A stretch of 64,000 nucleotides of DNA from DATLLN01 sp963809205 (GCA_963809205.1 CAWEIS010000025.1:310001-374000); one strand, 5' to 3'; positions 31,519-41,095 are shown, numbered from the stretch's first letter. The notes: a model not told the origin generated them from the sequence alone. Translations and numbers: made by a program.

Positions 31519-34500
31519 TCAGCCGCCTCTCACACCACCGTGCCCACTAACACCTAGGCGCGCAACCGCCGCGCGGTTCCCCTTAGCTCGAAGCTTCGCG
31601 ACGGCGTCGATTCGTGCCGCAGCAGCGTCGTCCCGCAGACCTCGCTCGTTGAGGGCGTCGGCGAGCATGAGCAGCGCGCTCGCGTGATCAAGCACCATGT
31701 CGGTGGGCTCGACGAGCTTGAGCGCGCGCCTCGCGGCGGCCTCCGCCTCGGGGGCGGACCCGCGGAGCAGGTGGGCCCTCGCGAGCAGCAGTTGGCGTCG
31801 GATCAGGGTCGCCCGGTCTGTCATCTGGACGGAGGCCGCGAACGCGTCGGCGAGCCGAAGGAACTCGCGCGGCCGATCCTGCGCTCCGACCGCTTCGCAC
31901 AGGAATCCGTCGGCCATGTCCGCCCACCAGATGTTGCCGATGGCCGCAAGGAACTCCCGCGCCTCCCGGAGCCTCCGCTCGGCTGCCTCCGCCTCGCCCA
32001 CGGAGATCTCGACGTAGGCGATCGCCAAACCGTGGACCGGTGCGAGCCATGCCAGACCGTGGCGGTCGACAACATCCCGCCATCGCCCCTCGTGCTCGCG
32101 GAACCCAGGATCGTCACCGGCAGCGAGGGCGGCGACCGCCAGCAGGGCGTGGCCGACGCTGCCGGATATCGGCTCGCCGGTCGAGAGCAGCTCCCACGCG
32201 CTCGCCGTGAACCGGTCGAACGGGAGCGGCCCCTCGACCGAGAGATCGACCACATCTCCGGCGGCCTGGGCCGCCTCCCGGGGGCGCCCGGCGGCGAGCG
32301 CGTAACGCAACGCTTTGGAAGCCCACGCCAGGCCCTCGGCATCCTGTCCACGGAATGACTCGAGGTAACTGATGGCGAGCGCAGCCTCCGCCAGACCGAC
32401 GTCGTCGTCCAACGACTCGAACACGTCGGCCGCGGCGCGCGCCTCGACAAGCGGCGACTCGATCTCGGAATCGGTGAGCGAGCGGTAGACCCGGCCGGAC
32501 AAGAGCTGTACCGCCGCGCGGACGGCATCGCGCTCCGAGCCCGCCCCGCGCGCCTGTTCGACAGCCTCCGTGAGCAGGGCCTCGGTCTCCTCTGTCCGCC
32601 CCGAATCCGCGAGGGCGGCGCCCAGGTTCGGGAGGAGATCGAAGCGGCGAAGGGATCGCTCAGGCAGGAGCGCCGCCGCTCGGCCGAGGAGATCGCGGGA
32701 CGTGATGTAGTCATTCGTGGCGAAGGCTCGAGATCCAGCGGTGGCGAATAGTTCGCCGGCGCGCTCCGACAGGGCGGCCGAACCATCATCACGCGCGCCA
32801 AGCTCTTCCCGCAGATGGAGCGCGCGCTCGAGATGCCGCGCGACCGACTCGTCGACGTCGGCCTGGTCGGCGTCCTCCTCGGTCATCCAATCGGCGAGCT
32901 GCACATGTAGGTTCGCTCGCAACTCCTTCGAGATGCCTCGGTACGCTGCCTCAAGAACGAGCGCGTGCGCGAAGCACCACCGACCGCGGGCCTCGTCCTC
33001 CGGCTGCACGAGACCGCGGAGTTCCAGTGAGGCGATCGCAGACTCGACGTCTTTCGCGCCGAGGTCTGGGACTAGCGCGCCGATCGCGGCGATCCGGAAC
33101 CGCCGTCCCTCGACGGAGGCCCGCTCGAGGATCAGGCGGGGCACGGGCTCGAGTCGATCGAGCCTCGCGGCGAGGAGCGCCTGAAGGGTCGCAGGGATCT
33201 CTACGTCGGCTTCATCGGAACCCACCCACCGGCCGTCGGCGAGGAGCCCCTGATCCGCAAGCATCGCCGTGAGCTGCTCCAGATACAGGGGGTTCCCCTC
33301 GGCCGTCTGGCAGACTCGGTCGACGACCGGTCCGGGAGCCTGCGGCCCGAGCAGGAGCTCCGCGACGCGCCGTGCATCCTCCATCGAGAGCGGGGGAAGT
33401 GTCGTCGTAATCGCCCGGGGCTTCCCAGACGCCCAGGTTGGACACTGTTCGAGGAGCTCCGGCCTCGCGAGGCACAGGAAGAGCACGGGACCATGAACGC
33501 GCTCGACGACCGAATCGGCCAGGTCGAGCATTGGGGGCTCCGCCCAGTGCAAGTCTTCGAGCACCACGACAAGCGGCCGTTGGGACGCGAGAACCTCTAG
33601 CACGCGGCGCACAGCCCAGGAGGCATCCGAAGCGAGCGCCTCACCGACCCCGAGCACCTGGGCGATGCGGTCGCCCACGGCCGGTCCGTCGGGCTGGGTG
33701 GCCAGTCGCTCGCGAAGCGCCGACGCGACCGACTCGGCGTCTCCACCAGGTCGCCCGGCCGCTTGCGACAGCAGCTCAACCAGCGGCGCGAACGTGACGC
33801 CGTCGCCGTAGGAGGGTGTCTGTCCGATGAGGACCGTCGCGCGATCGCTCACCGCCCCGTGGAACTCGGCGGCGAGGCGCGATTTCCCCACGCCGGGCGG
33901 GGCTAAGACGGTGACGAGCACGCACGCATCGTCGTCGATCGCGTCCTCTAACGCGTGCCGCAGCATCATCAGGTGACGGTTGCGTCCTACCAGCGGCGTT
34001 CCGGCCCGGATCGGCTGCGGATGAAGTGCCAGGACCCTGTGGGCATGGACCCGTTCAGCCTTGCCTTTGAGCTGGATCGGGCCGAGCGGTGCCAGATCCA
34101 CATGCCCGCGGAGCATCCGCTCAGCCGCGGCGGAGACGAGCACATCGCCCGGCGCGGCGGCGGTCTGCAGGCGGGCAGCCGTGTTGAACACATCGCCCAC
34201 GATCCGTCCCTGAGCGGCCGAAGCCTCGTCGGCGAACGCCTCTCCGCAGTCGATCGCGATTCTCACAAGGACACGGACCTGGGGATCAGCGATCATTCGG
34301 TCGAGCTCGGCGGCGGCTTCTCGCATCTCAAGCGCGGCCCGCACGGCACGCAGCGCGTCGTCCTCGTGCGCTTCGGAGAGGCCGAATGTCCCCACGACGG
34401 CGTCACCGATGAACTTCTCGACCGCCCCTCCATGGTGTATGACCGCGGCGCGCATCGCATCGAAGTACCGATCGAGCACATTCCGCAATTGTTCGGCGTC

Positions 34501-34659
34501 CAGGCGTTCGCCGAGCTCGGTCGAGCCGACCAGGTCGCAGAAGAGCGTCGCGATAGGGCGACGACGGGCTTCACTCGGTGCCGACAGGCCCGCGCCGCAC
34601 TCAGGACAGAATTTGAAACCGCGCTCGTACTCGAAGCCGCAGGACCGGCATGTCGCCAT
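31519..34659 (-). CDS. zinc-ribbon adenylate cyclase with AAA/NACHT-like ATPase and helical repeats
   Basis: A 1046-residue protein. A zinc ribbon (CRSCG and CPECG within the first 22 residues) is followed by a class III cyclase domain (about 35-200). This domain keeps both metal aspartates (LFCDLVGST, IGDAVVGTF), the substrate lysine (EKFIGD) and the N-x3-R pair (VFNTAARL), so it should be active. A P-loop ATPase (VLAPPGVGKSRLAAEF; LVVVLEDLHWAEPP) and a long tetratricopeptide-like region complete it. It would make cAMP in response to a signal sensed by the ATPase-repeat part. The divergent neighbour binds cyclic nucleotides. Confidence 0.88.
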   Translation of the reverse strand: MATCRSCGFEYERGFKFCPECGAGLSAPSEARRRPIATLFCDLVGSTELGERLDAEQLRNVLDRYFDAMRAAVIHHGGAVEKFIGDAVVGTFGLSEAHEDDALRAVRAALEMREAAAELDRMIADPQVRVLVRIAIDCGEAFADEASAAQGRIVGDVFNTAARLQTAAAPGDVLVSAAAERMLRGHVDLAPLGPIQLKGKAERVHAHRVLALHPQPIRAGTPLVGRNRHLMMLRHALEDAIDDDACVLVTVLAPPGVGKSRLAAEFHGAVSDRATVLIGQTPSYGDGVTFAPLVELLSQAAGRPGGDAESVASALRERLATQPDGPAVGDRIAQVLGVGEALASDASWAVRRVLEVLASQRPLVVVLEDLHWAEPPMLDLADSVVERVHGPVLFLCLARPELLEQCPTWASGKPRAITTTLPPLSMEDARRVAELLLGPQAPGPVVDRVCQTAEGNPLYLEQLTAMLADQGLLADGRWVGSDEADVEIPATLQALLAARLDRLEPVPRLILERASVEGRRFRIAAIGALVPDLGAKDVESAIASLELRGLVQPEDEARGRWCFAHALVLEAAYRGISKELRANLHVQLADWMTEEDADQADVDESVARHLERALHLREELGARDDGSAALSERAGELFATAGSRAFATNDYITSRDLLGRAAALLPERSLRRFDLLPNLGAALADSGRTEETEALLTEAVEQARGAGSERDAVRAAVQLLSGRVYRSLTDSEIESPLVEARAAADVFESLDDDVGLAEAALAISYLESFRGQDAEGLAWASKALRYALAAGRPREAAQAAGDVVDLSVEGPLPFDRFTASAWELLSTGEPISGSVGHALLAVAALAAGDDPGFREHEGRWRDVVDRHGLAWLAPVHGLAIAYVEISVGEAEAAERRLREAREFLAAIGNIWWADMADGFLCEAVGAQDRPREFLRLADAFAASVQMTDRATLIRRQLLLARAHLLRGSAPEAEAAARRALKLVEPTDMVLDHASALLMLADALNERGLRDDAAAARIDAVAKLRAKGNRAAVARLGVSGHGGVRGG

Positions 34660-34668
34660 ACGCCCAGC

Positions 34669-34682
34669 CTATATCCATATAG
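34669..34682. promoter_or_regulatory. AT-rich palindrome at the cyclase gene start
   Basis: CTATATCCATATAG is a perfect palindrome with 6-base arms, 10 bases upstream of the cyclase ATG. On the minus strand it supplies a TATAGG -10 box 8 bases before the start codon, so the transcript is probably leaderless and the site could double as an operator. Confidence 0.4.
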
Positions 34683-35038
34683 AGATGTAGATGAACCCTG
34701 TTCGTCCCCGCCTGCGACTCGCGATGCCGGCAGCAGAAGAAGCACCAATGAACGAGGCCGGATCACGTGACGATTGCCACCCGCCGCAATCTTTCCACCC
34801 CGGCGGCGCATGTCTGTGCGCCTCAACTCGCGAACCGCCCGACGCGGCTCAGGGAACCTGACAGTCGCTATGACCTGGGTGTCCGGCGAACTGAACCGAC
34901 GGCGGCCGGATGTGCCGCCAGGTAAGCCTCGGCCCCCGAGAAGCGCGGTGCGATGCATACGTTACGATTGGCGCGTTGGGCAGGTCGCGCTCGTCGCCCA
35001 GCGGCTCGAGTGGCTGCTTCGAAGGAGAGGAACCAGGA
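34683..35038. other. intergenic region between divergent signalling genes
   Basis: About 360 bases without a gene. It must hold the promoter of the downstream cNMP-binding protein; TACGTTACGATT near 34958-34970 could supply a -10 box but no good -35 is seen. GAAGGAGAGG before the GTG at 35039 is a strong ribosome-binding site. Confidence 0.4.
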
Positions 35039-36883
35039 GTGGACAAGATCGCCGGGTTCTTAAGGACTGTCGCACCGTTTGACACCCTCGAGGACGAGGA
35101 GCTGGAGACGGTTGCAGCCGCGTGTGAGGTTGAGTCTTTCCCGGCGGGTGCCACGATCATTGTGCAGGGGGTCGAGCCGTCCGCGCATGCCTGGGTGATC
35201 CACGGTGGTGCTGTTGAGCTGAAGGACGATGGTCGGCTGGTTGATCTGCTCGGTGTGGGTGAGATGTTCGGGCATCGCTCGATGATCACTCGCGACCCGG
35301 TCGCGTTGACGGTGACCGCCAGCGACGAGACGATCTGCTATCGGATTCCCGAGGACGCTCTCCGACCGGTGCTGGCGCGGCCGACTGCTCTGCGCTACCT
35401 GGTACTGTCGAGCAGCGGGCGGTACGAGCTTGATCCGCGCGAGGCGGCCTCGCGTGCAGACTCGGTGGCGCGGTCGGTTGGAGATCTGGTGCGATCCGGC
35501 GTTGTGGTGTGCGAGCCGGGAACGCCGATTCGCGAGGCAGCGCAGCGAATGGTGGAGGCCGGCTCGGCGGTTGTGCTGGTCGATCTGGGCGACGCACTGG
35601 GGATCGTTACGGACTCTGACTTGCGTACCCGCGTCGTGGCGGCGGGCGCTTCGCTGGACACCGCGGTGGCCGAGGTCATGACCACTCCTGTTCGAACGGT
35701 CACCGCCGATCGAAGCGGCACAGAGGTGCTCCTGGAGATGCTCGATCTGGGGTTGCGGCACCTGCCGGTGCTTGGTGCGCATCGTGATGTGGTTGGGGTC
35801 ATCTCCGACACCGATCTGTTGGCTGCAGAGACGCGAACGCCGTTTCACCTACGGTCGGCGATCTCCCACGCGAGGGACGAGAAGGCGTTGTGCGAGGTTG
35901 CGGCGCGCCTGCCCGAGGCGGTGATCGCGCTGTGCGACGCGCGGGTGGCGGCCAACACGGTGAGTGGGGTGCTCACGTCGGCGCACGACGCGCTCACTCG
36001 TCGGTTGATCGAGCTGGCGGAGGCCGATCTCGGTCCCCCGCCGGCGCCGTACACGTGGTTTGCTCTTGGCAGCTTCGCTCGCCGCGAGGCGTTCCCCGAT
36101 TCCGACCAGGACAACGCCATTGCGTGGGACGGTCGTGACGACGACCCGGTCGTGATCGAGTGGATGACGGCATTGGCCGAGCGCGTGGTCGGCGGCCTCG
36201 AACGGGCGGGGATCCCAGCCTGTGCAGGGGGGGCGATCGCATCGAAACGCCTATTCGCACGGTCGATTGAGGCCTGGGAGCAGGTTACCCGCTCCTGGCT
36301 CGATGATCCGGATCAGGAGAAGGCGCTGATCCTTGTCAATGTGGTGGTCGAGGGGCGGGCCGTGTGGGGCGGCCAGATCGCCGGTGAGCGGCTGTCGGCG
36401 GCCTTCGCGGAGGCCCGAAGCCGGCCCCGCCTGCTCCGTCTCTTGGAGTCGTTCTCCCTCGCCCATCGGCCACCCACCGGGTTCTTTCGAGACTTCGTGG
36501 TCGAGCACGACGGCGCCCATCGGGGCAAGTTAGACATCAAGCACGGTGGGCTGCTTCCGATTGTGGATCTGGCACGGTCGGCCGCTTTGGCAGCCGGCGT
36601 CGCCGCCGCCTCCACGCCTGCTCGACTGGACGTTGCCGAGGCCGGCGGTACGATCGCGCCCACGGATGTCGGCGTGCTTCGCGACGCGTTCGATCTGATC
36701 ACAGACCTACGCCTGCAACACCAGGTGCAGCAGTTACGAAACGGCGAGGCTCCCGACAATCACATCGATCCCAGCGCCCTTTCCCCGCTGGCCCGAAGCT
36801 ACCTCAAGGAGGCATTCCGGGCAGTTGCACGTCTCCAGAAGGGGCTCATGGCAGACATACGGACAGGAATGCCGACCGGTTGA
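35039..36883 (+). CDS. cNMP-binding/CBS/nucleotidyltransferase protein (DUF294 type)
   Basis: A 614-residue multi-domain protein. An N-terminal cyclic-nucleotide-binding fold (about 1-125; GATIIVQGVEPSAHAWVIHG) is followed by two CBS domains (about 150-270), a DUF294 nucleotidyltransferase domain with GSFARREAFPDSDQDNAIAW (GS, then acidic residues as in GlnD), and a C-terminal DUF294 helical domain (KLDIKHGGLLPIVDLAR). It may transfer nucleotides to a protein in response to cAMP or adenylates. The divergent cyclase suggests that the two form a signalling pair. The GTG start at 35039 has a strong ribosome-binding site. Confidence 0.88.
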   Translation: MDKIAGFLRTVAPFDTLEDEELETVAAACEVESFPAGATIIVQGVEPSAHAWVIHGGAVELKDDGRLVDLLGVGEMFGHRSMITRDPVALTVTASDETICYRIPEDALRPVLARPTALRYLVLSSSGRYELDPREAASRADSVARSVGDLVRSGVVVCEPGTPIREAAQRMVEAGSAVVLVDLGDALGIVTDSDLRTRVVAAGASLDTAVAEVMTTPVRTVTADRSGTEVLLEMLDLGLRHLPVLGAHRDVVGVISDTDLLAAETRTPFHLRSAISHARDEKALCEVAARLPEAVIALCDARVAANTVSGVLTSAHDALTRRLIELAEADLGPPPAPYTWFALGSFARREAFPDSDQDNAIAWDGRDDDPVVIEWMTALAERVVGGLERAGIPACAGGAIASKRLFARSIEAWEQVTRSWLDDPDQEKALILVNVVVEGRAVWGGQIAGERLSAAFAEARSRPRLLRLLESFSLAHRPPTGFFRDFVVEHDGAHRGKLDIKHGGLLPIVDLARSAALAAGVAAASTPARLDVAEAGGTIAPTDVGVLRDAFDLITDLRLQHQVQQLRNGEAPDNHIDPSALSPLARSYLKEAFRAVARLQKGLMADIRTGMPTG

Positions 36884-36930
36884 GCGGCGCGACCTCGCGA
36901 AGACCAGACGATGCCTCGATACCCCGCCGG

Positions 36931-37719
36931 TTATTGCGCGACGAAGCCGCCGTCGACCACCAGCGACGTCCCGGTGATGTACGAGGCGTCGTCGGACAGG
37001 AGGAACGCGACCGAGGGCGCCACGTCGGCGGCGACCCCCTGGCGATTCATCGGGATCGCCTGCTTGACGGCGTCGTCGATCTCTTGGGCGGACATCCCGG
37101 CGTCGTCGAATATCGGGTCGTTGAACCCGGTGTCGATCCATCCCGGGCAGACGCAGTTGACCCTGATCCCGTCCTTGGCGAAGTCGATCGCCATCTGGCG
37201 GGAAAGCTGCAAAACGGCGCCCTTGGTGGAGTCATAGGAGACGCAGTTCGGTTCGCCGACGAGCGAGGCCGTCGAGCCGGTGTTGACGATGGCGCCGCCG
37301 CCCTGCCGCTGCATGTGCGGGATCACCGCCCGCGAGACGAGCAGCACGCCCCTGACGTTCACGGCGAAATGCAGATCCCAGTCCTCGAGGCGCTGCGTCA
37401 GCGCGGTGCCCGGGATCAGCACCCCCGCGTTGTTGTGCAGCAGGTCGATCCGGCCGAACCGGTCGATGCAGGCGGCGACCATCTGCTCGACGCTCGCCTC
37501 GTCACGGACGTCGCACTCCAGCGCCAGCCCGTCGTGACCCTCCGCCTCGAGCAGGGACACGGTCTCCTCAGCGGCGGCGAGCCGGACGTCGGCGACCGCA
37601 ACCGATGCTCCCTCGCGGGCGAGCCGAACTGCGCTTTCACGCCCGATCGCGCCGCCGGCGCCGGTCACGAGCGCGACCTGGCCGCCGAACCGCCGCGGGA
37701 ATCCTTCGGAATCGTTCAT
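36931..37719 (-). CDS. short-chain dehydrogenase/reductase
   Basis: A classical SDR of about 262 residues. The cofactor motif is VTGAGGAIGRE, NNAG lies at about residue 95, and the catalytic serine and YDSTK form the active site. The acidic residue after the second strand (VADVRL) favours NAD. The C-terminus ends ITGTSLVVDGGFVAQ as in most SDRs. A GTG one codon upstream (37722) is also possible. The substrate is unknown and the gene stands alone on its strand. Confidence 0.88.
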   Translation of the reverse strand: MNDSEGFPRRFGGQVALVTGAGGAIGRESAVRLAREGASVAVADVRLAAAEETVSLLEAEGHDGLALECDVRDEASVEQMVAACIDRFGRIDLLHNNAGVLIPGTALTQRLEDWDLHFAVNVRGVLLVSRAVIPHMQRQGGGAIVNTGSTASLVGEPNCVSYDSTKGAVLQLSRQMAIDFAKDGIRVNCVCPGWIDTGFNDPIFDDAGMSAQEIDDAVKQAIPMNRQGVAADVAPSVAFLLSDDASYITGTSLVVDGGFVAQ

Positions 37720-37801
37720 CACCGCGCGGATAGTCTAGTGCTGATTACCCGGTGGCGAACACGTCGGCGGCGGCATCGACCGGAGCCGGCGGCCAACAAC
37801 G

Positions 37802-38074
37802 CTAGCGGCTGAGCGAGATCCGGTCGGCCGCCGGAAGACCGAAGTAGAGCGGCAGATGCTCGCCCATCGCGACGGTCGCCCGCTGCCTGGCGTCGCGGGT
37901 GAGCATTCGCAGGGCGGGGTCGAACACCAGCTCGACCGCGTCGGGCACCGGGAACAGCTCGAGACTCGCGACGATCGAGCCGTGCAGCTGCACCAGCTCG
38001 TCCTCGACCGCGCCCGTGACGATGCCATCGATCAGCCGCCCGGCTCGGCGCGACCTGAGAGCGTGCGGATCCAT
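37802..38074 (-). CDS. small hypothetical protein
   Basis: A 90-residue product starting MDPHALRSRRAGRLIDGIV. The rest (DELVQLHGSIVASLELFPVP and MLTRDARQRATVAMGEHLP) has a normal amino-acid mix and a likely alpha/beta fold, but I recognise no family. It starts 41 bases after the end of the aldo/keto reductase gene on the same strand and may belong to that transcript. Confidence 0.5.
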   Translation of the reverse strand: MDPHALRSRRAGRLIDGIVTGAVEDELVQLHGSIVASLELFPVPDAVELVFDPALRMLTRDARQRATVAMGEHLPLYFGLPAADRISLSR

Positions 38075-38114
38075 GGCAATTTGATGCCCCGCCGGGCTCG
38101 TTTTCAATCGACGA

Positions 38115-38954
38115 TCAGTGGCCGAAGCTGTTCGAGTCGGTGGCCGCCGACTCGCCGCGGTCGAGCTCTGCGATGGCGTCCATCTCCGCCTGATCGAGCT
38201 CGAAGTCGAACACGGCCAGGTTCTCGGCCTGGCGCGCGGGGTTCGCCGACTTGGGGATCGGCACGGCGCCGATCTGGATGTGCCAGCGAAGCACGATCTG
38301 CGCGGACGTCCGCCCATGCCGCTCGGCGATCTCGGCGATCGCCGGCAGTCGCAGCAGCTGGCCGCCGTTCCCCAGCGGGCTCCACGACTCCGTGACGATG
38401 TCGTGCCGCCGGTGGTACGCGCGCGGCTCCTCGCGGGCGATCGTCGGATCGAGCTCGATCTGGTTGACGTCCGGCACCGCGCCCGTCTCGTCGATCACGC
38501 GCTGCACGTGCTCGGGCTTGAAGTTCGAGAGGCCGATCGCCCGCACGCGGCCGGTGCGCAGCAGCTCGATCAGGCCGCGAAATGCGTCGACGTACCGGTT
38601 CTGCCGCGGATTCGGCCAGTGGATCAGGAACAGGTCGATGTAGTCGACGCCCAGCTTCCCGGTGCTCATCGCGAACGCGTCCTGCGCCTCCTGGAACCCG
38701 TGCCACTCGGCGTTCAGCTTCGACGTGATGAACAGCTCCTCCCGCGCCACGCCGCTGGCCGCCAGCGCGCGGCCGACGCCGGTCTCATTGCCGTAGGCGT
38801 GCGCTGTGTCGATCAGCCGGTAGCCCAGATCGATCGCGCTGGCGACGGCCGCCTCGGCGTCCGCGTCGTCGAGCGGGGACGTGCCGAACCCTAGCCGCGG
38901 CATCTGCGCGCCGTGGACGAGCTCGACGGTCGGTGCAAGTGCGGCTGCCGTCAT
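38115..38954 (-). CDS. aldo/keto reductase
   Basis: A 279-residue NADPH-dependent reductase with the full catalytic tetrad: Asp and Tyr in IDTAHAYGNE, Lys in FITSKLN, His in FLIHWPN. The cofactor-binding C-terminus reads VPIPKSANPARQAENL. It resembles the 2,5-diketo-gluconate reductase group. The start codon overlaps the stop of the upstream methylase gene (ATGA), so the two are cotranscribed. Confidence 0.92.
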   Translation of the reverse strand: MTAAALAPTVELVHGAQMPRLGFGTSPLDDADAEAAVASAIDLGYRLIDTAHAYGNETGVGRALAASGVAREELFITSKLNAEWHGFQEAQDAFAMSTGKLGVDYIDLFLIHWPNPRQNRYVDAFRGLIELLRTGRVRAIGLSNFKPEHVQRVIDETGAVPDVNQIELDPTIAREEPRAYHRRHDIVTESWSPLGNGGQLLRLPAIAEIAERHGRTSAQIVLRWHIQIGAVPIPKSANPARQAENLAVFDFELDQAEMDAIAELDRGESAATDSNSFGH

Positions 38955-39721
38955 GCTCCGGAGCCTAGCGTCGCCTCGATCCCGCGGACGTCGCCCTCCT
39001 CGTCGGCGAAGATGTGGACGCCGGTGAAGCCGGCGCGTTCCAGGTCGGGCCGCAGCAGCTCGTCCTGACGGCCGCCCAGCGCCAGCAGCAGGGCACCGCC
39101 GGCGCGCAGGACGTGCGGGCTTTCGGCGACGACTCGGCGGAGGATGTCGCAGCCATCGCGTCCGCCGTCGTAGGCCAGTGGCGACTCGAACGTGAACGTG
39201 TCCCGCTGCAGCAGCCACAGCTCGTCGGTCGGCACGAACGGCACGGCCCCGATGACGACGTCGACCGTGCCGAGCAGCTCGCGGGGGAGCGGTGCGAACA
39301 GATCGCCGGCGTAGGCCTCGACGCCGTTGGCCCGGGCGCAGGTCACCGCCGCTGCGTCGACGTCGGTTCCCACCACCCGCGCCTTCGGCCGGTGGGTCGC
39401 CATCACCCGGGCGACCGCGCCGGAGCCGGTGCAGACGTCGACGCCGATGCCGTCCGACGGCAGCAGCTCGGCGGCCCGTACGACCAGCGGCTCGGTGTGC
39501 CAGCGCGGCACGAACACCCCGGGGTCGACCCGGACATGCCCGCCGCAGAACTCCACGGAGCCGGTGATCCAGGCCAGCGGCTCGCCCGTCAGCCGGCGTC
39601 GCACCATCGCGTCCAGGGCCGGTCCGTCGCCGGCCGCCGCCGTGATCAGCTCGTCGGCCTCCTCGTCCGGTGCCAGGAAGCCACCCTCGGCCAGCATTCC
39701 TCGGAGCTCGCGGCGGTCCAT
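38951..39721 (-). CDS. PrmC/HemK-like methyltransferase with altered catalytic motif
   Basis: About 256 residues. The N-terminal helical part (LRGMLAEGGF, then LTGEPLAWITGSVEFCGGHV) and the Rossmann part (GVDVCTGSGAVARVMA, VVGTDVDAAAV) match protein-glutamine N5-methyltransferases, which modify release factors. The catalytic NPPY motif is replaced by GAVPFVPTDE, so the usual glutamine-methylating activity is doubtful. Some actinobacterial relatives have NAPY there. The ATG at 39721 was chosen; the frame is open further upstream but without family similarity. Confidence 0.75.
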   Translation of the reverse strand: MDRRELRGMLAEGGFLAPDEEADELITAAAGDGPALDAMVRRRLTGEPLAWITGSVEFCGGHVRVDPGVFVPRWHTEPLVVRAAELLPSDGIGVDVCTGSGAVARVMATHRPKARVVGTDVDAAAVTCARANGVEAYAGDLFAPLPRELLGTVDVVIGAVPFVPTDELWLLQRDTFTFESPLAYDGGRDGCDILRRVVAESPHVLRAGGALLLALGGRQDELLRPDLERAGFTGVHIFADEEGDVRGIEATLGSGA

Positions 39722-39802
39722 GCGTGCATTGAACACCGCCGGAATCCGATCGGCACCGGGTGCCGTACCCCGAGCGACGCGGTCACTTCGGATTGGGTGG
39801 CG

Positions 39803-39925
39803 ATGGGCAGCAGGACATGGATCGTCGGATGGGTCGTCGCGACCATCGTCTCGCTGGCCCTGATCGCTGCGGCGGCGGCCGTCGCCGCGCATGCCGTGTC
39901 CACCGTCACCGGCGCTCCGGCCTGA
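39803..39925 (+). CDS. small single-span membrane peptide
   Basis: A 40-residue frame starting MGSRTWIVGWVVATIVSLAL and continuing through an alanine-rich helix to HAVSTVTGAPA. It would be one transmembrane helix with a short tail. A GTG two codons earlier is possible and no clear ribosome-binding site is present. It lies alone between the divergent methylase and aminotransferase genes. Confidence 0.35.
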   Translation: MGSRTWIVGWVVATIVSLALIAAAAAVAAHAVSTVTGAPA

Positions 39926-39991
39926 CAACGCAGAGGCCGGCCGCTTCCGATCGTGTGACTCGCCATCACCGGATGGTTAGGGTTGGGACCG

Positions 39992-41095
39992 ATGCAGCTG
40001 GGGCCGTTCCGGATCGAGCAGTACTACGCCGAACACGAGTTCACCGCGCGGTACATGCTGTCGAGCAGCGATTGCGAGTCGCGCACGGTCGGCGAGCTGC
40101 TCGAGCTCGAGCCCGGCGCCGAGGATGCGCTCCGCGAGCTGTGGTGCGGATACACCGAGTCGCCGGGTGCGCCGGCGCTGCGAGCCGAACTGGCCGCCGG
40201 CTACGACGGCCTCGAGCCCGACGACGTGCTGGTCACCTCATGCGCTGAGGAGGGAATCTTCCTGGTCTGCCATGCGCTGCTGCGGCCGGGCGACCACGCC
40301 GTGGTCGAGACGCCGTGCTACGAGTCGGCGCTCGAGCTGTCACGGAGCACCGGGGCGGAGGTCAGCGAGTGGCGGCGGCGCCACGACGACGGCTGGACGT
40401 ACGACCTGGACGAACTGGGCCGCCTGGTGCGGGCGGGCACGCGTCTGATCTACGTGAACACGCCGCACAACCCGACCGGCAGCCACATGACGCACCAGGA
40501 GCTGGCCGGCGTCGTGGAGATCGCCCGCGGTTGCGCGGCGGTGCTGTTCTGCGACGAGGTGTACCGCGACCTGGAGCACGAGCCGGCGCTGCGGCTGCCC
40601 GCGGCCTGCGAGGCGTACGAGCGCGCGGTCTCGCTGGGCAGCATGTCCAAGAGCCTCGGCCTGCCCGGCCTGCGGCTGGGGTGGCTCGCCTCGCGCGACC
40701 GCGGCCTGCTGGCGCCGGTGCTCGACCTCAAGCACTACACGACGATCTGCTCCAGCGCACCCAGCGAGCTGCTGAGCACGCTGGCGCTGCGCCATCGGCG
40801 GACGCTGCTCGACCGGAACCTGGAGATCGTCCGCGGCAACCTGGAGCTGCTGGACGACCTGTTCGAGCGCCGCGACGACATGTTCGCGTGGGTGCGGCCG
40901 TCCGCCGGCCCGATCGGCTTCCCCCGGATCGCCGGCGATGTGGACGTCGAGCAGCTGTGCGGATCGCTCGTCGCTTCGGCCGGCGTGCTGCTGCTGCCGG
41001 GAGCGGTGTACGACGAGCCGCGTCATGTCCGCGTCGGCTTCGGCCGCCGCAACATGCCGGAGGCGCTGGCCCGGCTGGAGGCCTACCTGGGGTGA
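39992..41095 (+). CDS. PLP-dependent aminotransferase, class I/II
   Basis: A 367-residue fold-type I enzyme. PLP-binding features include NTPHNPTGSHM, FCDEVYRDLE and the lysine loop SLGSMSKSLGLPGLRLGWL. It resembles the aspartate aminotransferase or MalY/PatB-like group. The ATG at 39992 follows GGGACC weakly. Its stop overlaps the next gene as GTGA. The substrate is not evident. Confidence 0.9.
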   Translation: MQLGPFRIEQYYAEHEFTARYMLSSSDCESRTVGELLELEPGAEDALRELWCGYTESPGAPALRAELAAGYDGLEPDDVLVTSCAEEGIFLVCHALLRPGDHAVVETPCYESALELSRSTGAEVSEWRRRHDDGWTYDLDELGRLVRAGTRLIYVNTPHNPTGSHMTHQELAGVVEIARGCAAVLFCDEVYRDLEHEPALRLPAACEAYERAVSLGSMSKSLGLPGLRLGWLASRDRGLLAPVLDLKHYTTICSSAPSELLSTLALRHRRTLLDRNLEIVRGNLELLDDLFERRDDMFAWVRPSAGPIGFPRIAGDVDVEQLCGSLVASAGVLLLPGAVYDEPRHVRVGFGRRNMPEALARLEAYLG

